From Myxocyprinus asiaticus (taxonomy: Eukaryota; Chordata; Actinopteri; Cypriniformes; Catostomidae): a stretch of DNA of 64,000 bases. The position numbers and the translations under genes were made by a program. Positions 27,901-43,100 of the stretch are shown in pieces; the first letter of the stretch is position 1, and the number at the start of each line of letters is the position of its first letter. The DNA lies in NCBI RefSeq assembly GCF_019703515.2, contig NC_059374.1, forward strand, positions 12,493,745 to 12,557,744. Reading direction: 5' to 3'. Below the pieces are notes generated by a model, which saw only the letters and a list, made by a program, of their open reading frames with translations, was not told where the DNA came from and made no database searches.

Positions 27901-30900
27901 AGACTGTAAGGTGCGTGAGAAGTGCCCGACAAGACAGCCGCATCTATGGCAAATGCTACAGGAAGCGTGGAGTGAAATGTCACCCGAGTATCTGGACAAA
28001 CTGACAGCTAGAATGCCAAGGATCTGCAAAGCTGTCATTGCTGCACATGGAGGATTTTTTGATGAGAACTCTTTGAAGTAGTTTAAGAAGTTCTGAATTT
28101 TTTTTTCAAATTGTAATAGTAATTTTTCATGTTAGTAATGTCCTGACTATACATTGTGATCAGTTGAATGCCACTTTGGTGAATTAAAGTACCAATTTCT
28201 TTCCATAAGATCAAAATCTGTACATTATTCCAAACTTTTGGCCACCAGTTTACATTACTATCTTGTTGGTGATATAAAATTAACCAACATTGTGAATATT
28301 GTGGTGATTTTGATGTGCTTTGTATTATTTTTTATGATGTTACTACTTTTATTGCTTTTTATTTGCCCTTTAAGTTTCCTTAAAGGGCTAATTTCATGCC
28401 CACCCCTTGTGGCATGGCTCATGAGGTATGAGCACATTAAGGCATTAAAGATGTTTTAGGGTGGTTTCACATATAGTCCGTTTTAAATTAACCAAACTCA
28501 GTTCAGTTAAACTGAACCAGAAAGGGAACCAGCTGCAAATGACCTCAGTGCTTTTGGTGTTCACAATGTAAGTGGACTTAAAAGAGGACCCAGTTTCTTT
28601 TTTGGTCCTTTTAGCATTTATGTGGTCTCAGAACCCTTGTTGTTCACACCACAGCTCCTTAAGGACTCAGACCCATGGATGTAAAGATTATGAACATTGG
28701 CTAGCAATAACTTGTAAACCTATAATTGTGATTATGATGATAAATTGTCATACTTCTTAAAAATTAGGGTACAATGGGGCTAAAGGCATCCCTTAAGGAA
28801 ATTTTGCTTTTTTCTGGTCACAAAATGTATCAAGGTAAAAAAAAGAAAGAAAAAAAAAGATTTACTTTTAATAGAATGCTGATGGAGCAACATCATTTGT
28901 GAGAAAAGAAATAATAACGGAAGGTTGTTTCGATTAAAATTCCGTTTTTTTTTTCTCCCAATTTGGAATGCCCAATTCCCACTCCTCATGGTGGCGCAGT
29001 TACTCAACTCAATCCGGGTGGCGGAGGACAAGTCTCAGTTGCCTCTGCTTCTGATACCGCCAATCCGCGCATCTTATCACGTGGCTCGTTGTGCATGACA
29101 CTGCGGAGACTCCGCATGTGGAGGCTCATGCTACTCTCCATGATCCACGCACAATTTACCATGTGCCCCATTGAGAGCGAGAACCACTAATCGCGACCAC
29201 AAGGAGGTTACCCCATGTGACTCTACCCTCCCTAGCAACCAGGCCAATTTGGTTGCTTAGGAGACCTGGCTGGAGTCACTCAGTATGCCCTGGATTCGAA
29301 CTCGCGACTCCAGGGGTGGTGGTCAGTGTCAATACTCGCTGAGCTACCCAGGCCCCCGATTAAAATTCAGTTTTAAAAAAAAAGGTGGTGAGGGAGCCTT
29401 TTACCCCACACCTGCGGTAAAACGCTCCCTCACTTGAGGTAAAAGGCATGGTCATGGTATTTCTATATTCGCTTAAAATTCCCTTATTTGGACAGTACAA
29501 TGTGACTGGAATATGAAGTACACAAACCCGGTTAGATCAAATAAATCGCAGACAGTATGTAATGCAACTTTGTATGGCAAGCCTCAAGGTACTTATTTCA
29601 AAGAAATGCAAAGCAGAACGGGACCTCTTCGTCTTCACATCGCACAAATCTTGAGGTGGTCTGAGTACGGTTCGCTATTGGGTCCTTTCGGGGTGGTCTG
29701 AGATTACTTAGGTTGTTCACATGTACACGTTATACTGCTCTGAGAGCACTTGGAGTGCTCAAACAAACTAGGCGTGAAAACGCCCTTAAAAGCGTCTCTG
29801 ATTTAAACTTCATAAGCCAAATTTACTTGTTTCTTTTGGACAGACAGACAACCTGACACACATTTTCCACAAATTTCTTTGATATTGTCTTAACCTTTCA
29901 CAGAAACCGCGGATCTATTATTTGAACAAGCTACCTCAGAGAAAACAAATGAAAATATAAAGGGCCGGTCCATCATACAATTGAGTTTTAGCACCTGGAA
30001 GTAGTGTAATGGAGGGAACACGCTGACCTGCTCCATTCAACCTGACCACAAGCAGACATTATTAACCAGAGAAGCTGTGGAGAAGCCTGCCCTAACACTT
30101 CCATTAGCTGAACTCCCCCCCCCCGAGCATCAGGGAACTGATCCACAAAACATTTCGTTTCCAGTCGGATTGTTTTTAAACACCATACGTCCAATGTACG
30201 TCCACACAAGTGGTGTTTTAGTGCTTCTTGTTTCTACTGTACATCATGTGTCACTCTAGTGTTAGCAGCTGTTTTTATTCCACGAACAAACTAACTCACA
30301 TAATCAGCAAGTGCTTGTGTAAACAAGTTGTTACAGGGTGCGTAAGCCATCACTGCTCTACAATCAGCGTGTCAAAGTGGGTATGTGTGTATAGATTAGT
30401 GTGTACATGGTTGGTGACAGATTCAAAACAGACACTTCTGATCTCGTTTGGAATAACACTTTATGGCTGGCATTTTATATTTGACCTTAATGCAGATCTA
30501 TTAGATCAATGTTCAGTGGGTTATTAAGTGGCCATTTCATAGAAAACTGGCACTTTTAAAATAAAGGATAGCCTTAATATGTAAAATATTGTACTACATT
30601 TACTATGAAGACTATTCAACGTTCAGTAACTTGGCCCACCCAGTTTTGGTGAGACAATAAGGATTTATTTGTTAAGGTTCCTGATCACTGCAGTTTGATC
30701 TTAACAATTTGAAAAGTAAATGTCATAGCAGGTTGTGGGTTTGCACAGAGACAGTTATGCCGGAACAAGGCAGTACAAATGATACCGGACCGACAGGCAG
30801 ATATATTAGCTAATATTTGGGCATTTTGATATAACCAGCATTTCGGCTGATAACTGTTCCGGATTGGCCAATTGAGCATTCTGCATAGTGTTATATGCCA

Positions 30901-33900
30901 ACAGCCTTGTCAATGGATAATGCACATATAATAGAAAGACCAAAAAGGGGGGTAAAAATAACTATATACAGTTAGAGTTGGGCTCTCCTGTGACAACCAT
31001 TTCCTGGTAAGAGTCTTTTTGCTAGCCACCAGCAGTATATTCGTTAAATATTTATCTCTTTTCACCCATTCTTGAGGTATATATCCAAGATATATCGTCT
31101 TACTTTCTAGGGGTATTACACCGTTAAAAATGTCTTGTAGGGCACTGTGTATCCCTCTCCAATAGTCTTTGATAATGGGGCAATCCCAGAGGACATGTTA
31201 GTGGTTTGCATTTTGGTTTCCACAGTTTCTCCAGAAAACAGGAAAGTTACTATCATAATGGGATTTCTGAGAGGGTGTAATAAAATACCTTATCAGATTT
31301 TTCCAACCAAACTCCCTCCATTTCTGTGAACTGGTGCACTTCCATTGATACTTCCATTTTGCTATCCATTCTTCCACAAATATAATCATCCCTCCTTTTT
31401 CCCATTTTATTTTAATGTAAGAGGTTGAATGTTTTTTTAAGATTTAAGAGACTTTTATATATGCATGAAATTATTCTACTACCAATATCTGAGTTATATG
31501 GTCTTCTAAACAGTTCTATCATATATGTTCTTGCCTCTGTCACATTTTTACCTTCATATTAAACTAATGTCGCATCTGCAGGTATTGATAAAAGTCGTGT
31601 TTTTTCTAGTGAGTGTTTCTCATCTTGTCATATCTTCCTTCATTTTTTTATGTATAGGCAAATAGTTGCATTCTGATAGTTTTGCAAGATCTTTTGGCAT
31701 ATTGATGCCCAGATATTTAAAGGATTCTGTTTGCCATGCTAAGGGGTATCTGCTTTCAATTTCTTTTGGTGGGCTAGTTATATGAAAGTAATTGAGTTTT
31801 ACCTATGTTAATCTTGTATCCTGACAATTGACTGTATTGTTCAAATGATTGCATCAGTTTAGGTAAAGAATATGTTGGTTGCCCTAGATAGATCAAAATC
31901 TCGTCCGCATAACAGGCCAGTTTATGCTCTGTCCCTTTATTATTAATTCCCCTGATATCCTCACTTTGTCTAATATATTGAGCTAGTGGCTCCAGAAATA
32001 ATGCGACGAGTAGCGGTGACCATGCACAACCCCGTCTCGAGCCCTTCTAGAGTAACACTATTTGATAAATATCCACTGATTTTATTGGCAGTGGGATTGT
32101 CACATAGTGCCTGTATAGTTTTAATAATTGTGCCATGTAAACCAAATCTGTGTAAAACTCTGTAAAGAAAAATTCAGTTAACCGAAACAAATGCCTTTTC
32201 AGCGTCCACGCTTATCTTAGATTTTTTATTTTTTTTTGTATGTCATCCATGATGTGTAGTGTCCTTCGTATATTATCTAGTGTTTGTCGTCGTTGTATAA
32301 AACCTGTCTGATCATTATGTATCAGAGTGGGTAGGAACTCTTCCAATCGTTTGGCCATGATAGAGGTAAATAATTTATAATCTACACTGAGAACAGATAT
32401 TGGTCTAAATGACCCACATTCCATTTTGTCCTTGCTTTCTTTCGGTATAGCTGAAATTATCGCCTCCTTGCAGCTGGGTGACGTTTGTGCTTTTTTAAAA
32501 ACCCAATTCAGTGTGGGGAGTATGACAGGAGTTAGCTCATTTTTAAATTCCTTATACCACTCTGCCGTATAACCATCTGATCCGGGTGACTTGCTTAACT
32601 TAAGCCTACTAACTGCAGTTTTTATTCCTTCTATTTTGTTCTTTGTTTAAAGTGGGTAGCTCTATGTAATTCAGGTAGATGTCAATTTGGGTTATACTTC
32701 CCCCTGGAACTTTAGAGTATAGAGTTTTATAAAACACTTTGAAAGCTTCCTGAATTTCACTTAGCTTATTTTTGTATCACTTTTGTTCTTGGGTCACTAA
32801 TTCTATTAATTGTATTTTCTGCTGTTTTCTTTTTCCGTTTCCATGCCAAGTGGACTTAGATCCACTTTCATAATGTCTTTTCTTGGTTTTTTGTGTAGCT
32901 AAACTACTCATTTTGCTCCTAATTTTTCTAATTTCTTCTAGCGTATCCAGCACCAAACTCACTTTGTGTCTTTTTTCTAGTTACTTCAACTGGTGCAATT
33001 CCTCTAATGTTTTATTCCTTATTTTTTTGTTATATGAAGATATTGCTATAATTTTCCCTCTAACGACAGCCTTCAGAGTAACCCACAGAATATCAATCTT
33101 TTGATTAACACTGGTGATCTCAGAGATAATATCGTTTAGTTGTTGTTTTTCGAAAATCCTGTATCTCCTCCAAAACTTTCATTAAATTTGCCACATCGTT
33201 TAGTTGAGGGTTAGCGTTAGCTTCGCCATCTTGTGCCTGTGTAGGAGAGCAGTTCTTTGTGTTTTCTTCATTTGCAGGTTCTTCAATAGTGCATTTTTTG
33301 TTTCCATCCCTTCTTCCCATTCTTGCCCCACTTACCGGACCAAATATTATCTAGACATTTTGTATTTGACGGTATAAGTAAGTGTTTTTTTCTGAGGAGC
33401 TGTTATTTTAGGCTGCCATTCAGGGCAGATGACGTCAACCGAACCCCATCTTAGTACATTTAATATAAATATTGTGTGAAATAACTTATGTCAAGTCAGC
33501 AATTGCACCCATCTTATTTTAAAAATGTAGGGCTGGGTATTGATACAGATTAACCAATGAGATTAGATTCAGATTCTTAAGCTCAATTTGATTACGATTT
33601 CAATTCGATTCCGTTTAATATGGGTATATTTCAGTTAAAATGTCCAATCTGCTTATAAGTGAAAGAAATTCTCTCTCAGCTAATGCTGTTTATAATACAG
33701 GGGACCTTCTAACTAGGCACATTATGAAAATATTAGTTAAAAAAAATATTTTACAATGAATTTTTCTATAGTCCCTATGATTCTTTTTTCTATATGAACA
33801 CTATGGTCCTCATAAAGTGCCAGACGTGGTCTTCTGCTGTTGTAGCCCATCTGCCACAACAATGTGTTGTGCATTCTGAGATACTATTCTGCTCACTACA

Positions 33901-34228
33901 ATTGTTCAGAGTGGTTATCTGAGATACCATAGCCTTTCTGACAGCTTGAACCAGTCTGGCCATTCTCTGTTGACCTCTCTCATCAACAAGGCGTTTCCGT
34001 CCATAGGACTGCCACTCACTGAATGTTTTTTTTTGTTTTTGGCACCATTCAGAGTATCACTGGGATAATTTGCTTTCCCCATTCTGATGGTTGATGTGAA
34101 CATTATCTGAAGCTCCTGACCCGTATCTGCATAATTTTATGCATTGCACTGCTGCCACACGATTGACTGATTAGATAATTGCATGAATAAGTATGTGTGC
34201 AGGTGTTCCTAATAAAGTGCTGAGTGTG

Positions 34229-34282
<54 letters not shown>

Positions 34283-36484
34283 AACTGCAGTGAAAGTATC
34301 TCAGTGCTGAGAAAATCGGCAATATACTACTCAATCATGGAGATTGAAATCACAGACAGTTTTAGTTGCATAGCGCAAAATTTGGTTGCATTTGCGAGTG
34401 ATATCCTCGCAGTTGCCACAGAGTGAAAGATCTTGGGATTTAAGAATAAAATGAGATAATTCAAATGAAAATCTTCACCTAGCCCTATTAAATTGTGTTA
34501 TATACATCAGCATTATATCAGCCATCGTCCACCTTGCTCCCTAGAAGCGAGTATCGGCCATTAAAAATGGTGCACATATTGGTCATCAGACATTAAAAAA
34601 GGAGCACCACTAATGTTAATATTTAAAAAACAACAGCACTACTCACAAACAACATTACTCAATAACACATCCTATAAAAATCATTACACCATCTTATAAT
34701 AAGGCATGTAGTATTACAAAGAGCATAGAGGACTATTAGCTCCTCACTTTGAAGTGGAGTGCAGTGCTGGCTTTGAAGTCTGCTTTAGAAGAGACTGAAG
34801 GGGGCTAATTGATGACTAATGACTCAGACTGCTGGCCACGCATCAGGTCACCTCTGAGCCAAATCACCCCGAGCGTAGGAGGAACTTCATCCAACTCTAC
34901 ATCCGCGATCGCCCTGAGACGATCGATTTATGATTTATGATGTGGTTTGGCGGGGGCGTGGAAAGATGCTAATGTCGCATGATGACGATGAAGATGAAGA
35001 GAGTTGTATATGCTCTGGGTTTGGTGTCTGCATGTTTTTGCAACAGGCTTTTACTATAAAAACAGAGAGCCGTTTGTGCAAGTATGTCTGCAATTTAAGG
35101 TGTATCTCACGAAAACAAGTCTGGGTCATGTTTCATGCCAAAATCGAAAGAAAAAAAAAACTTATAATATTTAGCATAAAGAAAGTGAAACTAATTTTAG
35201 TACCATTAAGATTTTTTTAATTGTGACATCACTTTCCAGACATTTAAGCATATTTTACCACCAATTTCTCTTTATCGTAATGCATTTTGATGTTTTACGT
35301 TTGAGTTTTTACTTTTGATTAATTCCCATTACTCTCAATGGTGATTCTCATTATATTCTCATACTGTCATTTTTGTCATTTTTAACAATTATGGTAAAAA
35401 ATAAAATAAAATAAAAAACTGTAATACTATGATTAATTATTTAAAATAAGCATAAAGGCAGTACAACAAATATTAAAAATTTGAAAAGTTTTCAACTGCC
35501 TGACGAAGGTCACATGACCGAAACTTTGTATCAATTAAATTGTTTATTTGCAAGCAGCAGCAGTGTGTGGAATTTTATTTACTTCAGATATTTTCCCTAC
35601 GCACCTGCTGATAATTTATCAGGTGTGCGTTGTTTTTTTTTTCTCCTTTTTTATTACAAATAATATTACAATATATATTAAAACATTTTGAGACAAATCA
35701 ATAATCAATCTGACCAAGATTTTTTTTTTTTTTAGTTTGACCGATATTGGATTTTGCCGATACTGATAACTAAGGTGGTAGAAAAGACTGATAATCATTC
35801 ATTGGCCGATAGTTAAAAAAAAAAAAAGTAGAACCAAACCGTTCTATCTAAAAAATCCTCCAGCACCGGCCACAGAGGAATACAGAGGAATAATCAAAAA
35901 TAAAAATAACAAAAAGCTATCGGCAACTATCGCCATAGATTTTTTCCGATAACTGATAGTTCCAAAAAGCAACAATTGGCATCGATTAATCTGTAAAAAA
36001 AAAAAAACGATATATCTGTCTACCTTTAGTTTCTACCAATAACCAACTTAAAGGTGCTGTAAGCGATTTTAGCCGTTCTTCTTCCAAGAGACTGAGCCAT
36101 TGAATTAGCCACACCCCTCTTTCCAAAACCTCGCACTCCAAAAAGTTGAGGCCGACATCATGCAGAAACGGTTGTTAAAAACAACAGCAGCAAAATAAAG
36201 CCCTCAACTGACAACTGTTATAAACAACATGGCATAAAAATGGCAGTAAGCCTCAATAATTCGCTGAAACTACAATACAATACGAACGCACAACATTTTT
36301 GACAGGTCGAAAGTGTCAGAGACCGCAGCATGTGGACATTTTTATACACGCTTAATAGTTTAATAGTACTTTGCAAAATATAAAAGAATAATTATAATTA
36401 TAGTATATTCATAATGCATATTATGTTTTATTGCTGTAGTCTAATGATTATTTAGTTATTGAGAAAGTATTGGCCAAAATGGGC

Positions 36485-36518
<34 letters not shown>

Positions 36519-37112
36519 AGTTGAGGATCGGTTCTTGAAGACATGTACTTGACACTTTTGTGCGATGTAACTAAGTACACTACACTTGCCACGATATCAT
36601 AATTTTCACACCAGTGCGATGTTCACATTCAAACCGAATGACACCGGTATTACCGCTGGTTGAATTGGTACTATGGGGTAATTTTCATTAAGCAATAGCC
36701 TTCACAATAACGCAAGGTAGCTTTATTTCAAACTTTGAACTTCATTTTTGATTTATTTTATCTAAAAATTCAATTCAACAATTAAAATGTGTGTTGTTCA
36801 ACTTTCTGAAAGATGGCTTTTCAACAGTTGTGAAGGGCAACATCTCTTTGGCAATGAACCTACATCATCCATGCATTCTCTCCATCATGGGCTACCGGTC
36901 GGGTATTTCGTTGTCCGGGCAAATACATCACTTATTGTGGGTTGTTGCAGGTTTAATGTTGGTGTTTTATTACCTTTCATCCCAGGACCCAGTTTAGCTG
37001 CTTCGGAAGAGTAATGACTAATGAATGTGTGTGAATACATTTGTTTTGTTCCCTCCTATGGCTGGGCGATATGCAGAAATATGTTCACAATATGTTTATT
37101 TAAAAGAAAAAA

Positions 37113-37155
<43 letters not shown>

Positions 37156-40100
37156 TAGCAATATCCAATTACATCGTCAACACCCCGGCTGAGGGATCAG
37201 TGAATGTTCTTGCTTTAGTGATTTTGCATTGAAAATTAAATTAATTCATTTAAAAAACGAAAAACTTAAACCAAAAGACATTTCTAAATTCAAATTGCGC
37301 TTCAAATGATACGAAAAAGCAATTAAAATAAAGTGGTCAAAAAAAAACAAAAAAAAATTACAAAAATAAAAATAAATCATTTATAACCACCTTTACATTC
37401 ATCGTCACTCAAGTATCCGTCTATGACAACAGGCGGAAAATTACGAACACAAATTAAGATCTAAAAACAATTATAAATGTAAACATAATTATGATAATAA
37501 TCACTAAAATATAAATCATGGTTCGAGGTGAACGTGTTTTTGTATTATTTTATGATTTATTCACAGATGTATAGGCTATATATAAAGTGATCCTGCAGAG
37601 TTGCATTCACAACGAACTGCTCTGTGGAAATAAAGTGAACTGAACTCGAGCACCTCCTGAACTGAGATGGTCTGAGGTCATTTGCAGCATTCTCATAGAC
37701 GATATTATTCTTGCAAAACATTTTTATAGAACTGAAACAAAGAAAGAGAACCTTTTACATACGTGTGTTACACGAGATGTGTTTCATCAAACGCGTGTCT
37801 GTGTGTCCAACAGCATTTCTTGTGTCATTCTGAATCAGAAACGTCTTACAGTTACCCACCATGCACATTATATTCGCTACCTGCGATTAAAACGTCTTCT
37901 GTCAGTGCGCATACTTTGCTGTCTGTGTAATTTGATATGTTGGTAAAGAACATTTGGCTTTCAATGTGTAATTTAGGTTCATTTATCATGGGTCGCAAAC
38001 TGTTCATTAGGAAACTATTCTTTAGGCAATTGTATTGATATTGGAAGTTCCATTCTTAATGTTTCCCCCTTTTACCTGGGAATAAAATTTCACACCGGTG
38101 TTGGCCCTTGTACCATGTAAAACCGGTAACACCGTACACCGTGACAACCCTAAAGTTCAATGTGTCTTTAGATAAACAGATGACAGATAGATGAGAGACA
38201 GGACGAGCATGAGAAAAGAGTGCACATCTGAGAGCCAAAAAGATAGAGAAAGAATGAAGGGAGGTGTCAGGTAATGAGGAGCGTGTGACTTGGAAACAGA
38301 GAAAGGCATGGAAAATGGATCAGGGGAGTTGGGTTGTAACAGGAAGAGAGATAATGAATGAATGAATAAATGATGAATGGGGGAGGGAGAGAAGGATGGG
38401 CCAGAAAGTTAAAAAAAGACACCCACACTTTTACATCAGTCTGACGCACAAGCACATTTACACAGATCAGACACAAAAAAGGCCACGTCCACCTTCTCAC
38501 CCCCACCCTGAAAAGCACGGGAGGTCTGCTGACGTGGACCCACAGTGCCAGCCTTCCAGAGGAAACATCAACAAACACGCAGAGGAAGAGACAAACACAA
38601 ACATGCACCAAGCCAAGAATAACTCCAAACATGCGGTTCTGTTCTGAGAATAAACAGAAGTTAACCTTCTCTAAGGCTTTGTTCAGAAAAGCAGCAAAAA
38701 AACAAAAAAAAATTGCACTTCTGGGTTATTAACACTTAGTCATTTCATGCATTTTTACTGATCGGTTAGCTAAAATAAGAAACTGAGACAGAACTTTATT
38801 TATTTCAAACTAAACTCTGACCATCACACCTGCAGCTTCGACATATTTTACATACGGCAATCCCCATAGGGTAGAATACTCTGGCAGAGTCACACATAGG
38901 GCAGAGTCAGTGAGTCCATTTCTATGCACTTTAAAAGTTCGATTTCAGTCAGATGACCTTTTTAGATTCACATGCGTTTTACTTTACAGATAAAATGTTT
39001 TATAACTTTGACATTGTTCGCCCAGTAGTCTGTCTGTCTGTGATGAAAAGCAATGGGCACCGGCCGTGGTAGATTACTGCTTGTGCATTCATTCCTTGCA
39101 CCGCAGAAACGATCGGCTGGCAGAGGTGTCGGCTGACTTTATGACATTTTCCATTAAAGTCTATAACCTATTATATTTAGCAAAAAACTTTGACATTATG
39201 CACTCACAATAATAATGTTATGAACACTTATTACATTTTACTTATTATGTGCAGTTATTACATTATGCTTTGTTATCCATTGCTACAAAAAAGCAAAAAT
39301 CTGGGTTCCAGTGAGGCACTTACAATGGACGTGAATGGGGGCCAATCCGTAAACGTTAAAATACTCAATGTTTTAAAAGCGACAAGATGTAAACAATATG
39401 TGTTAGCATGATTTTAGTGTGATATCACTTACAAACCATTTCTGTGTAAAGTTGTATCCAATTTTACAGCTCCGTTGTCATGACGACATAACGTCATAAA
39501 CCCTGTATTTCCAGTAAACAATGGTTTAAACAACTTTACAACTCAAATACACAAATTGAACAGAAAAATTAATTTAAGTGCTTTTAAACAATTATAAGCT
39601 TCACATTTTATTCTTTAAACCAGGGCTGTTGATTTAACGCATTCATTCAGTGAGATTAATTATATAAAAAAGAACGCGTTGCAAAATGTTACGCAATTAA
39701 TCATACCCCCGTTCCGTAATAATCAGAGAACAAACACCACTTACTAAGAGCAGACAACACAAGATGAGAACACGTTCTTGCGTACAAACACAACTTGATG
39801 GAATGCAAATCCAAAGGCAGGGATCTCAAACTTTGTTTAACTAACACATCGACCTAAAAACGGTATGCTTATGACGCAACCGAGAAGCTCCAAAAGCGTC
39901 CGTCTGACGCAGGTGTACATTGATGTGTCCTTAGACAAGTCCTTATAATAAATCTCGGACTGACGGGCGAATTTAATTGCAAACTGGATTGCTGTGAACT
40001 GTAGGCCAATGACAACTCTAGGCAAATGTTCAATAATATGGAAATAAACAACATATTGCATTCAAAAGCCACTTTTTGTATTGTCTTTTTTAATGCTTAA

Positions 40101-43100
40101 CTTGTATGCCTAAATAATGTAATGCATTTAAATTTTCTGTATTATTATTTTTTTAAATATGTATATTTTATTTATAATTATGTAAATATAACTATTTATA
40201 ATTATTTAATCATTATATATTGAATTATTGTTATTTGAGGGGCTTTCTCAGCAAATATCTATGTATGTGATTAATTGCAATTAATTTGATTAAAAATGTT
40301 TAATCGATTGACAGCCATACTTTAAACCCTTAAAAAATGTGCCTTATTCACTTCCATTGTAAGTGCCTAAATGTAGCTTCGATTTTCGCTTTTTTTTCTT
40401 TTTTTTTTTTTTAAGAGAAAAGGATGGACAAGTCAAAATTATTTTGTGTTGAAATCAACATTATGCTACAAATGCTGTCGATTGAGCTAAACATGTATTA
40501 AACCTGGAAAATTTCTTTAAGAGAAAAAAATGGTTTAACACCTAGATTTCTGCCAGAGAACGCTCAAAACAGAGCAAGGCATAGTCAAGACACACCTAAG
40601 GAGCCGTTCACTCTGCATGCATCCATCTTTTTCTACGCAAGCATGCGCTAGATGGACATCTTTGACTGTTGCGCCATGTCTCACTGTTTTTCAGCGGCTC
40701 GTGCAGAAGTGATGCATTTCTTAAATTAGGAAAAAAGCTTTTAAAACGCATCTCGAGTGTTTTATTTGTGGCAATGCGTCTGTTTTAGCCCAAGAATGCA
40801 ATCAGCCTGAACGGCCCATAAGTCATCGTCAGTGCCTGACACACATCCAAAATTGAAATGCTGATTTTAGCATCTGAAAGTGTGTATTTATCTTAAATTC
40901 AACAAATATTTGAATTTCTAATTTTTAAAACAAATATATATATTTTATTTTATCCCATTTTCTTCCAATTTGGAAAGCCCAATTCCCACTACTTAGCAGG
41001 TCCTCGTGGTGGCGCGGTTACTCAACTCAATCTGGGTGGCGGAGGACAAGACTCAGTTGCCTCCGCTTCCTGACGCTTGAGTGATTGGATTGCTATCAGT
41101 CTTGAATACATTTGGTCTTTTCAAAACGCAAGACGTGACAAGTCAATGTTGTATGAAGCGCCTCAAATTCAGCTCAGAAGTTATGGACATAAGCAGAGGC
41201 AAAATATCCAGTTTTCCATTTCCTCTTTCCACAATAACAGCTACTCTTTCTCTCTCTTTCTCCGCTTCTGTGACTGTCAATCTGACTCCCAGCAAGTGGA
41301 GGCTCATGCTACTCTCCATGATCCTCATACAACTTACCACGCACCCCACTGAGAGCGAGAACCCCTAATCGTGACCACGAGGAGGTTACCCCATGTGACT
41401 CTACCCTCCCTAGCAACCGAACCAATTTGGTTGCTTAGAAGACCTGGCTGGTGTCACTCAGCACGCCCTGGATTCGAACTGGTGACTCCAGGGGTGGTAG
41501 TCAGCATCAATACTCGCTGAGCTACCCAGGCCCCTCAAATTTCTATTTTAATTTGACAGCCTTAGAGTCCTGTATGGGTCTCAAACCACCTCCTGACGCT
41601 TGAGTGATTGGATTGCTATCAGTCTCGAATACATTTGGTCTTTTCAAAACGCAAGACGTGACAACAAGTCAATGTTGTATGAAGCGCCTCAAATTCAGCT
41701 CAGAAGTTATGGACATAAGCAGAGGCAAAATATCCAGTTTTCCATTTTCTCTTTCCACAATAAAAGCTACTCTTTCTCTCTCTTTCTCGGCATCTTGCTG
41801 ATGCTTAAGTCATTAATATGGCAACCAATTTACTGAGAAATGAAAACCAAATCAGATTTGTGTGCAGTGTGAACAAAGCCACAGGTACAACTGGAATTGA
41901 CAAGTTTAAAGAATAACTATCACTAAACAGGCCTGAAACTAATTAGATCCGCAGGATGCAAGTTATACGACAAATGCCACATTTGACAAAGCCAGGAACA
42001 TCCTAACCCTTAATTTTAGCTAATCTAAACACTTGGAAAGCGGTCATACTGTCTGTGTCTAATTAAAACAGCCCCTAAATAATCATATCAAAGACCCCAA
42101 ACCCCTCGTCTGGGCTTATTGCTAATTATAAAATGTTGACCCATTTCTAAGTGGCATGACTGATTATCTACTGTCTGTTACTAATTTTCTTTCTTCCCTA
42201 GTGCTCCCGGACAGCATCCAAAAGAGGTGATGCGCAGGAAAGGAGAATGGATAGAGGGATTACTAAGGTTATGCTTAGATAGTGCTTATGTGATGACTCC
42301 CCCAACCCCCTGTTAGGATGAGCTGGAAATGTTTGCATTATTAGAATACTTTATAATGTTAAATGTAACTTACATCCTGCCGAAAAAACCTCTCAACCGC
42401 AAAGAGGTAAAGCGCTCTGTTAAAGCACTTGACGTGGCACATGGGACAAATAAAATGAATCTTTTTATTTTCTTTGAAGCGTTTCATTTGAAGTGCTCCC
42501 ATGCTTCCAACAACTTACACTGCACACTTTTTTTTCCATTGCACACTTTTTGAAGCTCGCTCTGTGGCCTCTGCCATTTTTGAAAACTGCTTTTTTTATA
42601 GGCAGGGAAGACCTAACATACTGTTATAAATCTTTCTATAGTACATTAAAAAGTTTTTGTCTGATTTGTTTGCACGTAAAATTCAAGATCCAAGATTTCA
42701 TTGTGAACACTTCTTTTCACAACAGACAAAATAAAATAGTATCCGTCAACATAAAAATTACATATAGAGTTGAAGTCAGAAGTGAACATACACTTAAGCT
42801 GAAGTCATTAAAAATCATTTTTTAACCACCCCACAGATTTCATATTAGTAAACTATAGTTTTGGCAAGTCGTTTAGGACATCTACTTTGTGCATGACCAA
42901 GTCATTTTTACAACAATTGTTTACAGACAGATTGTTTCACTTAATGGACTATTTCACAATTCCAGTGGGTCAGAAGTTTACATATACTAAGTTAACTGTG
43001 CTTTTAAGCAGCTTGGAAAATTCCAGAAAATGATGTCAAGCCTTTAGACAATTAGCCAATTATATTCTGATAGAAGCTGTACTGAATTTGAGGTGTACCT

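Noticed and set aside
36787..37014. Short ORF with hydrophobic stretch
   Set aside because: It resembles no family I know, lies in decayed repeat DNA and has no splice or promoter support.
38267..38632. 121-codon minus-strand ORF with a hydrophobic start
   Set aside because: Low complexity; no homology that I recognise and no phase-compatible splice sites for fndc3a.
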